A stretch of 64,000 nt of DNA from Trichosporon coremiiforme (GCA_039545355.1 BCJJ01000025.1:182510-246509); one strand, 5' to 3'. Counted from the stretch's first letter, positions 1 through 11,702 are shown. Notes: generated by a model not told the origin, from the sequence alone. Program-made: numbers and translations.

Positions 1-1
1 C

Positions 2-145
2 AAGAACACACTCCGGTACATCCAGAACAAGCAGCGCGCGCACCGTGATGCGCCCGAGCCATCCGAGGGCGAGGGCGAGGACAAGCCCGCTGACTGGAGC
101 GCCGTCGATGTCGTCGGCGGATGTCTCAAGATGGGTCTGGCGTAG
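2..145 (+). CDS. 3' end of an unidentified gene (partial)
   Basis: An open frame enters the window at base 2 and ends at the TAG at 143-145, giving the last 47 residues of a protein. The tail is charged (Gln/Lys/Arg-rich, then an acidic Glu/Gly/Asp run) and ends in GGCLKMGLA. Codon use is GC3-rich, like the other genes here, which supports it being coding. I do not recognise the family. Downstream, 146-505 holds only untranslated sequence facing the convergent AVO2-like gene. Confidence 0.55.
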   Translation, partial: KNTLRYIQNKQRAHRDAPEPSEGEGEDKPADWSAVDVVGGCLKMGLA

Positions 146-505
146 GGCGAGTCGCAGGGAAGCCCTCGACCCTCGACTCTCGGCGCAGTCGTCGGTGCAG
201 CGTTGGGCTGGCGCCCGGCTCGCCCAGCTCGGGTGTATCTCATAGATTGATAAGTAGGGGCTGCGGAGCTTTCTCGTGGTCACTGTTAATTATGCTTATT
301 TCATTACGACGCTAGGGACGCAAGGGACGTCGCAGGCGGCTCCATGGTGGCTGCATCTGTTGCAAGTAGGGAGAATAGAGAGGGAAAGTCAGAGAGAGGA
401 CCCTAGGGAAAGCCGGAGCACGGGGATATGCACATTCATACAGTTTGTGGTGATACAGATTTACAACTGGTCTAAGCGTCTAGCTCGTTGGTGACTTTGT
501 CCTCG
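146..505. other. Convergent intergenic region
   Basis: Lies between the 3' end of the partial plus-strand gene and the 3' region of the minus-strand AVO2-like gene. I see no coding frame with neighbour-like codon use. Presumably it holds both 3' UTRs. Confidence 0.5.
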
Positions 506-781
506 TCATCGTCGAGTAGGAGCCAGATGGCGAGCATGATACGATGGTGGCAGCACGCGGCCGCAGGCTAGAAGGGGAAGGACGGTTGCAGCCTCTCTGG
601 CGTAATCCTCGGACTCGCCCTCGGGCTCCTCATCTCGAGCGGCATGAGCTAGCTGGTCGGGGATCGCAATCCTGAGCCCCTGCATCTTCGTCTTCGTCTC
701 CACAGGCTCCTCCGGAATGACGATACGCAGCTTCGTCCCCGGCCCCCTCGCCTCCGGCCCAGAGCTCGTCCGGCGCATCTC

Positions 782-2435
782 CTAAATGAGCCCTCTGCCG
801 CCCTGTGCCGAGTTTGTGCGCCGCATGCCCGGAAATTGCGGTAGGGGGAGGGGCGAGCTGGGTCCGGATCCGCCGCCGGGGTGTGGGGAGTAGCTCGGTG
901 GGATCGGGAGTGACGGGCTCCGCACAGGCATCGGCGGCATGGGTCGCATGGCCTGGATCTGCTCGGGCGTGTAGTCCGAGTGGTGGTGTGCGAGTTGCGG
1001 GACGTGTCCCTCTGAACCTTGGCGTGAGGGGATCGGCGTCGGGCTCCCGGGGCGCGAATAGCGGGCATACCGGTCCGGTAGGGGTGGGAGGGGCGGCTCG
1101 GCCTCGTTGGGGAGAGGAGGGAGGGGGTGGTCAGAATAGGAATGGGAGGAGGATCGACTGCCTGTGTGAGACGCGGTGCTCCCGCTACCGGAGCGGAAAC
1201 GGCCACCCCGTGGCGAACGCGGGGATGGGAGCGGTTCCATCCTCTCCAACCTGTCGAGTTCGCCATACTGCCTCTCGGCCCTCTCCCTGCGGCCAGAGAC
1301 AGACTCGCGCCGCCCGAATCCCCTTTCGCTCTCTGTCGGCTCCATCGTGCCCTCGCTCGGCCGCCTGTCGCCGGACCCGTACCTGTTGAACCGGGGGTCA
1401 TATCTCTGGTTTGCGTCGAAGCGGTCGTCCGCCTCCTCGCCGTCGTCGTAGTCGTCCAGTTCCTCACGCTGCTGCTGCAGCAACTTTCTTTGCCGGCGGA
1501 GTTCGACCACATCCCGCGCCATCTGGTCGAACGCGGCGCGGGCTGAGTTCGAGTACGCGACGTCGGCCGGCGTGAAGTTCTCAAAGTTGCGCAGGGCGAC
1601 TGAGGCTCCGCACTCGAGCAGAGCGCGAATGCACGATACATGCCCCCACGACGCGGCACAGTGCAGGGGTGTGTTCCCGTCCAGATCGGCCAGATTTGGG
1701 TCCGCACCAAGCTCAATCAGACACGCGATGAAGGTTGGGTTGTCCGCTTGCGCTGCGACGTGCAGCGCCGTCTCGCCCCGATTGTTGCTCCAGTCCAGCA
1801 GGAAGGGGAAGAGCGTGTAGTACACCTCGGTCATGCGCAGGCAGATGTCGGTCAGTTCGGCTTGTGGCCGTGTCTGAGGGCGCGGCGGGAAGTCGGGTGC
1901 GCCGGCCCAGATCTCGGCGTTCGGAGAGAGCACTGGAGGCGACGGCGCCGCGGCCAGGAGGTGGAAGATCGTGTTGTGCGCGGAATCACGGGACAGCTCG
2001 TGGTCGTCGTGCCCGTAGTCGAGCAAGAGCCACTCGAACACCTCGAGATTCAGCTCGAGAGCGGCCCACGCGAGAGAAGTTATCCGCCGCTTGTCCGTGT
2101 TCCGCAGGTCGTACTTGTACTGCAGCCTTGACAGCAATGGAACATTGTTATCTGCTGTCAGCTCTGGAAGACTGAGGCGGCTAACCTCGGACAGCCTGGC
2201 GGACCCTGTCGGACGGCTTGCGCAAGACACGGAGGCGCGCATGGCCCTCAGGTGGTCGCGGGGGGTAGTACGTCTCGAGCGGGAAGGAGAGTCCCGTGTC
2301 CATGCTGCTCGAGGTTGAGAAGAACGAGAGCGACGGGGTCAGAGGGCCGGAGATGGGATCGGGGAACAACAATGACGAACCGGGCAGGCCTCCGACCACT
2401 GGCTGACCGCTTGCGTGTGGTGGTGTGTCTGGCAT
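782..2435 (-). CDS. AVO2: AVO2-like ankyrin-repeat protein (TORC2-associated family)
   Basis: Two exons, 2186-2435 and 782-2151, flank a 34-nt intron (2152-2185) with a CTGAC branch point; the phases join cleanly to give 539 aa. Ankyrin repeats lie at about residues 84-155 and 206-283, with classic GETALHVAA and GNTPLHCAA motifs. The block GHDDHELSRDSAHNTIFHLL closely resembles the corresponding part of yeast Avo2, a non-essential subunit of the plasma-membrane kinase complex TORC2. A Gln/Glu/Arg coiled segment follows near 300-323, then a long Ser/Pro/Arg-rich tail. I chose the ATG at 2435; an in-frame ATG at 2522 would add 29 residues. The frame stays open for about 90 codons beyond the TAG at 782 (506-781), so the true C-terminus may be longer (see findings). 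The ankyrin call is firm; the AVO2 orthology is likely rather than proven. Confidence 0.75.
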
Positions 2436-2770
2436 GTCTGGGGCCGCCACTGTAGCGCTGATGCGGCGACGGGACCAAATTTTAGCCGCTGGAGTAAGCA
2501 GGTGGGCTCCGCAAGACACCATGGCTGGGAGCGCCGGCTAATGCGCAAAGGTTCCGCCCGGTCCAGTGCACGCACGGCGGTCTCCACCGTTCTGTCCTCA
2601 CCTTTCATCTCGACTTCTTCTCTCTTCCCTCAGACATCAAGCATCAGATACTCTACTCACTGATTGCGTCGCACGGCCGATCCCCGACTCTCCTTATCAT
2701 CTGACGCACCCGCAGCGCACACTCGCACTTTTCCCACTACTCCAACTCCCACCGCGCTCCAGCGCTCTTC
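2436..2770. promoter_or_regulatory. Divergent promoter, AVO2-like / PEX13
   Basis: A 335-nt head-to-head spacer. Its right half (about 2600-2770) is pyrimidine/CA-rich and looks like a PEX13 5' leader. No specific operator could be identified. Confidence 0.5.
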
Positions 2771-4063
2771 ATGTCATCGCTTCCGCCGCGGCCCAAGCCT
2801 TGGGAAGCCAAGTCCGGATCAGCTTCCTCCCCCGCGCCTGCTGCGCCGGCAACTTCCTCCCCCGCCCCCGCAACCACTACCACTACCACCGACTCGGCCG
2901 TCGCCGCTTCCTCCTCCACCGTCGCCCCACGGCTACCGGACAGACCGGCCGGACTCGGCGGCGGTGAAAGCTCCATGATGAACAGCGGCAGTGAGTTGGC
3001 GATGTGGATTCGATAACTGACAGCAGTCGGCGGGTACGGCGGATATGGATCCACGTACGGCCAGTCCTCGTACGGTATGACTCCCTACGGCATGGGTGGA
3101 TACAGCTCCGGCCTCGGCGGCATGGGCGGGTACTCCTCGTACTCGTCGCCGTTCAACCGCATGGGCGGCGGCTATGGCGGATACGGAGGTTATGGCAGCT
3201 ACGGAGGCGGATACGGTATGGGTGGTATGGGCGCCGGATACGGCGTCGGCGGCATGGGTGTGCCCGGAGAGGTGAGCTCACCAACCACCATTCCTAGCTG
3301 ACAAACAGGGATACCCGAACATGACGCAGTCGCTGCAGCAGAGCACTGCGCCCGCATTCGCGATCATCGAGAGCATCGTGACTGCGTTCACGTCGCTGGC
3401 GCAGCTCGTCGAGAGCACGTACATGGCGACGCACTCGTCGTTCTTCGCAATGGTTGGTGTCGCCGACCAGCTCGGCAGCTTGAAGACGTATCTGGGCCAG
3501 GTGCTGGGTGTGTTCTCGATCCTGCGCCTCGGACGGCGAATCATCAACTGGCTGCGCGGAAAGAAGCAGCCCCCGCCCTCGGGATGGGCTAACGAGTGGA
3601 GCCACGGCCTCCCCGGCGGCCCGAACACGCCGAAGCCAAGCGCCAAGCCGCTGCTCCTCTTCCTCATGTCCGCTATCGGACTGCCGTACCTCATGAGCCG
3701 GCTCGTGAAGCTCCTCATCGCGAACCAGCAGCAGCAGCAGCAGGGCCAGGTCATGGACGCGAACGGCATGATCGACCCAAGCAAGCTCACTTTTGCGCGT
3801 GCGCGGTGGGACTTCCGCCCCAACGAGGAGTGGGAGCTCGGTCTCGCCCCGGACGAGATTGTCGCCGTTCTTGAGCGCCGCGAGGGACAGGGAAGCGAGG
3901 CCGGTTGGTGGCGCGGACGGACGCGCGACGGCCGAATGGGATGGTTCCCCGGAAACTACGTGAGTTGCACCTGCCTCGGGCGTGAACTAACAACCAGGTC
4001 GAGGTTATCCAGAAGCGCGAGCAGGCGCCGCCCGCCCCGCCTGGCAAGCCGGTGCCAGCGTGA
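2771..4063 (+). CDS. PEX13: Peroxin-13, peroxisomal import docking protein
   Basis: Four exons: 2771-2990, 3027-3271, 3309-3959 and 3998-4063, separated by 36-38-nt introns with CTGAC or CTAAC branch points; 393 aa. Pex13 is an integral peroxisomal membrane protein that docks the cargo receptor Pex5 through its SH3 domain, together with Pex14. The order seen matches the family: Pro/Ala/Ser-rich N-terminus, a Gly/Tyr/Met repeat region (about residues 74-155), hydrophobic membrane segments including LLLFLMSAIGLPYLMSRLVK, a Gln run, and a C-terminal SH3 domain from about residue 314 with ARWDF, the tandem Trp of GWW, and GWFPGNYV. The start is the first ATG after the pyrimidine-rich leader. It shares a promoter with the AVO2-like gene. 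Confidence 0.95.
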
Positions 4064-4631
4064 GCGCAGGACCTAGATCTTAGGACGAGATCGGACACAT
4101 TTTCGCAACATTCAACTGCTACACATCTTCAAGGAGGCGCGTACGAGAGGCCTATTTAAGCAGAGACGGGACGATGGGCGATGGGGTTGTGTGTGGCAAC
4201 TAGGGGCATGACGTTGGCTCTGTGCGGGGATGCGATGGATTGTTCGAGGCTAGAGCTGTACTTCTAATCTATCACTGGCTGTGACGCAGACGACTGCCTG
4301 GACAGACATGCATCTCACATTCTTACATCTATACGTGATGTACGTCGCTGCGTGTACTGTGGTGCATAACATAACGCACGGACCGCTGACGACGATAACG
4401 GGTGCAGCATCGGCAAGGCGTTAGACTGGCTACCCGTTTTGGAGCTGAACTCGGTCCGTCCGTCTTGCCACTCTGGGCATGACGTTGTCCGTCGACGTTT
4501 CACCATCCGACCTTCCTTCCGGCCAACCACCTTCACCATCCTCATCAACTGCCAACACCAGCCCGTATCTCACCATACGGGGTGGCGAGGCTCCTCGCCG
4601 CCTCCACACTCTCCTTACCCGTAAACACGAC
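4064..4631. other. Tandem intergenic region between PEX13 and the MDM1-like gene
   Basis: Holds the PEX13 3' UTR and then the MDM1-like promoter. From about 4490 the plus strand is CA/pyrimidine-rich (CCACCTTCACCATCCTCATC), typical of 5' leaders here. An ATG at 4479 is in frame with the MDM1-like gene, but the intervening peptide looks like translated leader. Confidence 0.5.
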
Positions 4632-7600
4632 ATGCCCCGCATCCGACCGGCGGCATGGGCAGCGCTCGCTGTCACAACAGCCGTCACCGCCATCCTGACC
4701 CAGACCGGCTCACTCAAGATCCTCGTCTTCGGCCCGTTGGTCTCGACTTTCTGTTTGGCGCTCGGTGTGTGCGGCCTTGTGTTCGCAGCCAACTATCTGG
4801 AACAGCGGACGGACGCGCCGAGTCTGACTGAGCGGCAGGCGAGTGCGACGCGCCCGTTCGTATTTGCGACGGATCCACAGTGGAGCTGGTACCAGGACAA
4901 GCGCAAGCTGGACTACGATCCCGAACCAACCTTCCCGCCAGTGCACGGCTTCGAGGAGCCGAAGCTGGCCGCGAGGCTGAACGCCGTCATCGGTCTCATC
5001 AGGGGCAGCTTTATCCTTCCTTGGTTCTCGAAGATCAGCCGCGCCCCCGCGTTCCCGAACAAGGTCGAGGGCGTGATTCGGCACGCCCTCGGCGAAGTCT
5101 CATCCCGTATCGAGACGGTCGACTGGCCAAGCCTCGGCGTCGAGAAGGTCCTGCCTCTCGTCACAGAACACATCGCGCACTACAAGAATGTCGAACATCT
5201 CGCCGGCAGCATGGGCACCAGCGACGCCCTCCCCCTCCCCCTGCCGAAGGACGCGCACGCCGCCTTCACGCAGCACACGCACACGAGCGCCGAGTCCAAC
5301 ATTCCTTCAATCGAAGCGCACCTCCGTGGACACGTTGAGCGCATCGTCTCCGCCGTCGTACCAGCCGAGGAGCAGAGCGTCGTCCTGACGACAATCATCC
5401 GCGAGATCGTTCTCGGCGCGATCCTTATGCCCATCTTCAACCTCCTATCCCAGCCCGACTTCTGGAACCGCCAGATCAACGAGCAGGGCGGCAAGTACCT
5501 GCATCAGAGGTGGGTTAGACATGTCCCTGCTCGCTGACCCTTAGAAAACAGGTGAACCAGGTGCTGTCCGCGCTGTCGACGGTGCCCGCGCCTGCGACAG
5601 GCTCGTCACCAGCGAAAGCACCAGTGCAGCCGATCAGCGTGCAGTCTACGCCGCGGCAGTTCGAGGACTTTATGCGCTCAATCACGAAACTGCGCACGCT
5701 CGGCGAAGCGCGGCGGCTGCGCTCCGACATTGACCGCGAGTACCGGCATGCGCGGGCGGCGTTCCGCGCAGCCTCGAAGCGCAGCAAGGAAGACGGTGCG
5801 GACAATGACAAGGCGATAAGGCACATCGACCGCTACCTGCACCGGCTGGAGCGGGCGCGCGGCGCGATTGACCACCGGATAGAGAAGCTCTCCGGGGTCT
5901 CGGCCGATGCTGTGAGTTGTTGCGGCGATTTTGTTTAACTGACATCCAGATTCCGCAGATCACTGCCCCTGCTCCCAGCAAGAACATAAAGCCGACTCTG
6001 TACCGCATCCTCTCTGACCCATCTTCGCTCGCGTACTGGCTCGAGTTCATGGAGCGGCGCAGCCGCTCGCATCTCGTCCAGTTCTGGCTCACGGTCGAGG
6101 GGTTCAAGGACCCGCTCGAGGCGAGTGGCCAGAACCTCGCGCTCGACAACGTCGTGGAGGGCGGGAACAGGCCAGGCGCAAACGACGCAACGATCGGCGA
6201 CGACATTGCGTTCCTGTACACGGCCTACTTTGCCGATTCCGGGGGGCGGCTCGACATCCCTGCGCGGCTCGTCGAGGTCATCTCGGAACTCGGCCAGAAC
6301 ACGGCGCGCCCCTTCGGTGCTGTCGACACGAGAAGAGCCAAGCTCACAGTGTACCAGGCCCAGCGGGCCGTGTATGAGCTCATGGAGGACGAGGACTGGG
6401 CGACGTTTCAGAAGAGCGACTTGTACTTCAAGGCGGTCGCGGATCTGAAGCACTCACACCGACCGCGCGCGAACTCTGGCTCGACGCTGCCCATCACCAC
6501 CAGTAACTCGACAGCACGCCTTTCACCGTCGGGACAGCGCCGCGTTTCGGATGGGCCGCCCATATCGACACCGTCGCCCGTCGCGTCGCCGTTGCTCGCG
6601 CGCCGGCCCCTGCTCGTGAACGGAAACTTCATGCCTGCCGCGTCTTCGCAGACTGCGACGCCAGTTACATCCAATGACTTTGACTCGTCAATGGCCTCAC
6701 TGCGCGACGTCGGCTCGGACTCGGGACGCGCGTCCCCGCGTGGATCGCCGCATTCGTCGACCATTCTCTCCCCAGGAACGAAACGGCACTCGGCGCAGTT
6801 TGACATCCTTTTCGGCACGCAGGAGGAGACGTCCGAGCGCGACCCGCTGTTTGTGGACGAGGAGGACCAGGAAGCAGTGGTAGAGCGGCAGCGCATCGCG
6901 GCCATTCAGGCTGCGCTCGAGGAGATCATCGACAGTGACCACATGTCCAACAGCCAGGTGCTCGAACCGGAAACTGACGCCCAGACGTCGGCCGCACCCC
7001 GCTCTCCATTCCAAGGACTACACCCTTTAGCTGCTCGCAAGCTGACCTCGCGCAGCGCCGAGGATCTGACTAGCGTGCGCGACGTTGGCCCAGCTCGGCC
7101 GGTCACGCGCTACTCTCCCGGCTCGCGCAAGCCCAAGCTCGCCCGCCGCGGCAGCGACGAGGGTGTGCACCACCGCCAAAAGTCTATCTTCGCGGAGGAT
7201 CCGGAAGAGGACGAGGAGCAGGAAGTGTCTGCAGCCAGCGACGGGGAGCCGGACACCGAGCCCATCCTTCCAGCGCCTGGAAACCTACATCTTGGGTCCG
7301 AGATTGAGCGCCTCGGTGCCAAACTCGCCGAGCTGGGCGAGCAGGAGCGCCTCCTTGACTCGCTCATCCGCCAGGCGGACCTGACGGGCAACGCGCGCGA
7401 GCTGCGCCTGCTCCGCCGCAGTCTTTCGTCATTGCAGCGCGAGCAGCGCGCGGCTTCGTTCCAGAAGTCGCAGTACGAGCGGCACGCGGCTGCGAACCGG
7501 CTCGTTCCTGGGCGGACCCGCGTCAAGCTCCCGGGTACCGTACAGACGAGCGACGACGGCCGCCCGGTCGTCAAGTACGTTGTGGAGATCTCTCAGGTCG

Positions 7601-8601
7601 TCGACGGGCGCGTGCAGACGAGCTGGACGATCACCCACAGGTACAACGAGTTCTACGCACTGGACCGCGCGCTGCGGGACTGGGTTGCTGAGAACCCGAA
7701 GGCGGATGCGAAGGCACTGATCGATATGCCTGGCAAGCGCCTTGTTCCCTCCACGTCAGCGGGTTTCGTTGAATCCCGCCGCGCAGGTCTCGAGCGATAC
7801 CTTCAGTCCCTCCTCGGCAGCGCTCTATTCTGCTCTTCGCCGCTCGTGCAGAACTTCCTCTCCCGCGGTGCCCCGAGCACCGCCTCTACGTCTAGCGCCG
7901 GACCACTGGCACCCCGCAACCTCGTCCGCACGCTGTACAAAACGGTAGCATCCAGCATCGACGTCGAGCTCGCCCCGTCCATGCTCGACATCATGTCGCA
8001 ATCCCTGACGCGGCAGCTGTCCGAAGTTGCCGGTGGCCTTGGCGTCGTGACAGAGGAAGTCGCTGGCTTGATCCCCTTCACCTCCGGCGACGACGACGAT
8101 GACGCAGGTGGCTTCGCGGGGCCGATCTGCGACGCGTTCCTGGAAGTGTTTGATCTGAAAGAACGCGACTGGCTGCGGCGGCAGGCGATCGTGCTCCTCC
8201 TGCAGCAGGTCCTCGGCTCGACCGTCGAGCGAAAAGTCCGCGATCTTGTGGGCAAAGCGAGCCAGCCGAAGAAGATCGAGAAGCTCCTGGCGGCCTTTCA
8301 GGAGAACATGTGGCCCGGCGGGAAACGGAAAGAGCCGAGTCCGAAGCGCACGCCAGAGGAGATCAGGGAGACGCGCCTCAGTGCTTCCAGGAAGCTGGGG
8401 AGGCTGCTCCCCGATGTCCTGGCCAACGTGGTCGGACGGAGTAACGCGAGAAAGGCGGCGCAGCGCACATTCGCGGTCATCCAGGATCAGAGACTGAACC
8501 AGCACTTGTGGGTTACAGTGCTGGATGAGATATTGTACACGCTGTTCCCGCTCAGCGGAGCGAGCGGAGCGAGTACAGCTGTTCCAACACCACGAGCATA
8601 G
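4632..8601 (+). CDS. MDM1: MDM1/sorting-nexin-13-type protein: membrane anchor, PXA, RGS, PX, nexin-C
   Basis: Three exons: 4632-5509, 5545-5911 and 5950-8601, with introns of 35 and 38 nt; 1298 aa. N-terminal hydrophobic segments (about residues 5-55) are followed by a PXA region (about 75-345), an RGS-like region (from about 430, starting TLYRILSDPSSLAYWLEFME), a long Ser/Arg-rich linker, a short Glu/Leu/Arg coiled coil, a PX domain (about 930-1050, with HRYNEFYALDRALRDW and MPGKR) and a C-terminal nexin-C region (about 1128-1210, containing WLRRQAIVLLLQQVLG). Yeast Mdm1 has this order and tethers the ER to vacuole and lipid droplets; animal SNX13/14 are relatives. The ATG at 4632 sits just before the membrane segment; an in-frame ATG at 4479 would add 51 leader-like residues. 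Domain calls are firm; the tethering role is inferred from the family. Confidence 0.88.
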
Positions 8602-8724
8602 CAGCTCATGAATCATTACGTTCCGGGTACTTAGTATTTATTATTTCTCTCATTCGCTCACATACTCTACCATTCCATGCATCAGTGCTCTAGTATTGCC
8701 TCCTTCCTGCTTTCACTCCAGTAT

Positions 8725-10284
8725 CTACGCCGCCGGGCTCGGCTTCGAGCTCGGGCTCAAGTCGGCAGTCAGCCTCGCAAACCTCTCAGGCGTGAGTCGG
8801 AAACACTCCGGCATCCCGTCCTCCTCCCTCCAGTTGCCCGTCTTGATGCGCGTCGCGAGTGCAGGCGCAGTGACGAAGATCCTAGCCATGCCATGGCCAT
8901 TATATCCTGCGGCGACGAACAGGTTCTCCTTGCCCGGCACAGGTCCGACAATGGGAACAAGATCGTTCGTGATCCCAATGATGCCGGTCCAGGCACACTC
9001 GAGCCCGTCGACCTCGACTTCCTTCCTCTCAGTCGCGGTCTTAATGTTCCCACCGCTCGGGGGTGGGTGTAACTCCTCCGGCTTCGCGTGCTTCCACGGA
9101 CCGCTGGGCCAGACATCGCTGATGGCGTTCAGACCCTGTGCCGCAATAGTCGCGTTCCAAGTACTGTCGTCGACGTTTCCCACCGCGCTCTTCAGAAGCT
9201 CATCCGGCCATCCGAGTCTCGACACGCCCAACACTACAGAGCCATGAGGCCGCGGCGCGACCGAGTAGAACTCCTTCATACTCCTCCTCAACGAATAACT
9301 GCTCTCCAGTGGCGGGCTCGGCGCGGTAAGCAAGTGCGCCTGAGCCTGCACAGGAACAATGCCCATCCGCATCACGCTGTCCGTGTATCCATTAGTCGCG
9401 AGCACCACTTTCCTCGCGTGCATGCTCCCGCGCGCCGTTGTCACCGTCCATCCCGCACTTCCGGGCGTTTCGGCGGGATCCATCGCCTCGCGCGACTCGA
9501 CGTCGGGGTCGGGGTGGATCAACACATCGGGGTTGACGCCAGGCGTCAAGCCAAGGACAGGACAGAAAGTGAATGCGTCATAACGCTCTGTCTCGGTACA
9601 GAGTTTGTGGATCGCCAGCGTCAATTGGGCGGGGTTGAGGGTAGCTGCGGGCCAGCCGAAAGCCTCCACTGCGTCCTTTGACCGGGCTGCTGTCTGGGCA
9701 CCCTCGCGGCCGAGGGGGGCAGGCGGACGTCCGCCAGCAGCAGCAAAGGCAGCATTCGCATGGTGGGAGTATTTGGCAAACTCCTCAGTCAGACAGACAT
9801 CGTACGTCTCCCTCTTTTCCCATTCGCACGAGATTTTGTACTTGTGGATGAATCTGTCCACCCTGTCACCCATTAGCGCAGTCTCTCAAGGGTGATCTTA
9901 CCGCTCGAAAACTGTTCGCTCGCTGTTCAGAATCGCCTTCGCTTGCTCCTCTCCATGCACTCTTGCGAACATTCCGAATCCCCGGCCGGCGTCTGGTCGA
10001 CAGTGCCCCGCGTTTCGGCCCGATGCACCGCTGGCCAACTCCCGTGCTTCGAGCAGGACCACGTTGCCGGACGTTTGTTGGAGTAACTCCCAGGCTAGGA
10101 GGGCACCACAAAGCCCGCCGCCGACTATGACGACGTCGGCGGACTCGGGAAGCGGCGTTGTGGAGTTGATGGAGATCAGGGGGTCGAGAGCGACGGATTG
10201 TTGCCAGACCGAGGTCGTTGCGAGGGGGACGGGGAGGAGGCGGGGGTCACCCTCTGGCGCATACGGGTCAAGCTCGCCAGACAT
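8725..10284 (-). CDS. FAD-dependent oxidoreductase (DAO / gamma-glutamylputrescine-oxidase-like family)
   Basis: Exons 9902-10284 and 8725-9862 flank a 39-nt intron (9863-9901); 506 aa. A Rossmann FAD-binding motif VVIVGGGLCG lies at residues 51-60, followed by LLEARELASGASGRNAGHC, the conserved continuation of fungal DAO proteins. The C-terminal flavin-contact region contains AWTGIIGITNDLVPIVGP and VAAGYNGHGM, again family-typical. Members oxidise amine or amino-acid C-N bonds with FAD and O2; the substrate cannot be read from the sequence. There is no signal peptide or membrane segment, so a soluble enzyme is expected. It converges on the MDM1-like gene with only 123 nt between stop codons. 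The family assignment is strong; the precise substrate is unknown. Confidence 0.9.
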
Positions 10285-10566
10285 GCTGATAGTCGAACAG
10301 GGAGTGTAGATGCAGGAAGGGGGTGTTAGACGAAGAGGGGGTGGTTAAAGAATCAGTGAGAAAGACGTCGACGACAGTGAGATAAACGTGGGAGTCCACT
10401 GGTCGAGTGTCGCGGAAGAGACCGAGATTTGGGTCGGCAAAGACCGGTAACGACTGCGGGGCCCCATACTTGCAGCACACTCTTCTACTACAGCACTACT
10501 TCTACGACTCTACCTGCCAACTTTGTACATGATAGACGCTGGAGTCAGCTTAGCGGTCGTTCAAGT

Positions 10567-10807
10567 TTAACTGAGTGATGGCCGTGTCTGTTGAACTCTC
10601 AGTTTGCCGCTGCCGGAGGTGAGGAGGTTTCGGAAGCCTACCCTGCCTGTCAGCTGAATGAAGAGACAACACTCGCGACCAGGTCATCAACGCGTACACG
10701 GGAATGCTGATCTCCTCGCCTTCCTCTTCCTCGGGGACGAGCTTGAATGGCTCGGTGAGAAAGGCCGGCGTCGCGGGCGTTGCGTTTTCGCTAGACAAGT
10801 CGGCCAT
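10567..10807 (-). pseudogene. Truncated BTB/POZ-like paralogue (relic 1) with a GC-AG intron
   Basis: An ATG at 10807 opens a frame whose FKLV...ISIPVYALMTWS matches the first exon of the intact neighbours at 11703-12604 and 12798-13675. The conserved phase-2 intron position follows the same Trp-Ser, but the donor is GCGAGT instead of GTGAGT (intron 10643-10676, 34 nt, CTGAC branch, CAG acceptor). Joining gives GFRNLLTSGSGKLRVQ, matching ETFRDTLETGTGKMEVQ of the paralogue, then a TAA at 10567-10569. The predicted 68-aa product lacks most of the domain. I read it as a decayed copy; a short functional product is possible but unlikely. Confidence 0.65.
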
Positions 10808-11264
10808 CAGGTAAGTGATAATGGTCAGAGATTAACCGGAAACAGTGCCAATGCGAGTCGAGTCCGAATGCGGCTTTGCTCAGTTGCGTTGTCTGAAGGT
10901 CCAAATTTGCCCTCGTGTGCCAAAACCAACAGTGTCAGATTGTAGTGTGTGCTTGCCCAGCCTCCTGGTTGATACTTCATTTCAGTTGCTACGCCCCATA
11001 GCCAGATCAAGGTGCGACAGAGCATTAAAAGTCAGGTGTAGCTGACACCGAGGAATATTGGATGTGCAGGTTCTGTTTCTCTAGCAGTGCTGAGAAGAAG
11101 CGTTGCCATGGGTGGCCGTACATTATACTCGCATAAGGGACGAACGGCCAACAAGCACGCCGTTGGAGTGCTTCCCATATCAACACTGTTACGCCGCTGT
11201 CAGCATTTTACTGTACATGTACATCGTCATCCTCGTCCAAAGTGAACGGAGTCTGATAATCGTT
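10808..11264. other. Spacer between BTB relics
   Basis: 457 nt with no supported gene and no clear BTB-like remnant on either strand. It is somewhat AT-richer than the flanking genes. Confidence 0.4.
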
Positions 11265-11559
11265 TTAGGAATTCCGCTTCGATTTCTTCCTGATCGGCTC
11301 ATTGTCGGTGGCCTTGCTATCGTCCTCAAGAGCTTTGAGCATTTCTCAATATATATCACCGTAGCGACTGCTCTGGTTCCCAATCCTGTAGCTTGTACAC
11401 CGGAAACGAGAACTCCTTTCCCTCCGCCGACACAAGCGTGAACGTCTCGTTCAGCAGTTCTAGAGCTGGCACCTTGAAAAGGGTTCCGTTGGAGAGCGCG
11501 CTGAAATGAATGACAACGATAGACGGCCAAGGAGCTGCAGAGTGTGCTATATACTGCAC
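11265..11559 (-). pseudogene. BTB/POZ-like paralogue with its centre deleted (relic 2)
   Basis: Minus-strand remnant. The 5' part still encodes ETFTLVSAEGKEFSFPVYKL, the conserved start of the family, but has no ATG and stops after QSLR. From 11342 to 11265 another frame encodes MLKALEDDSKATDNEP..., resembling the C-terminal FLKALKETDAIDSDHS of the intact paralogue at 12798-13675, and ends in TAA. The whole central region is missing, so first-exon and last-exon pieces now abut. This fits an internal deletion in an old copy. Confidence 0.6.
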
Positions 11560-11702
11560 AGGACGAAGCCCGTGCGTGATCTCAAAGGGGGCGCCTCGTC
11601 CAAATCAGTGTCATTAGGGAGGGTGAGTTCGATGCTGCGCGCAGCCTGCCGTCAGATCTTCCATTCTTCACAAAGTGCCCCTAGATCCTACGGTCTGCAT
11701 TC

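Noticed and set aside
4479..4631. N-terminal extension of the MDM1-like protein from the ATG at 4479
   Set aside because: The encoded 51 residues look like translated CA-rich leader and precede a well-placed ATG next to the membrane segment. Not excluded.
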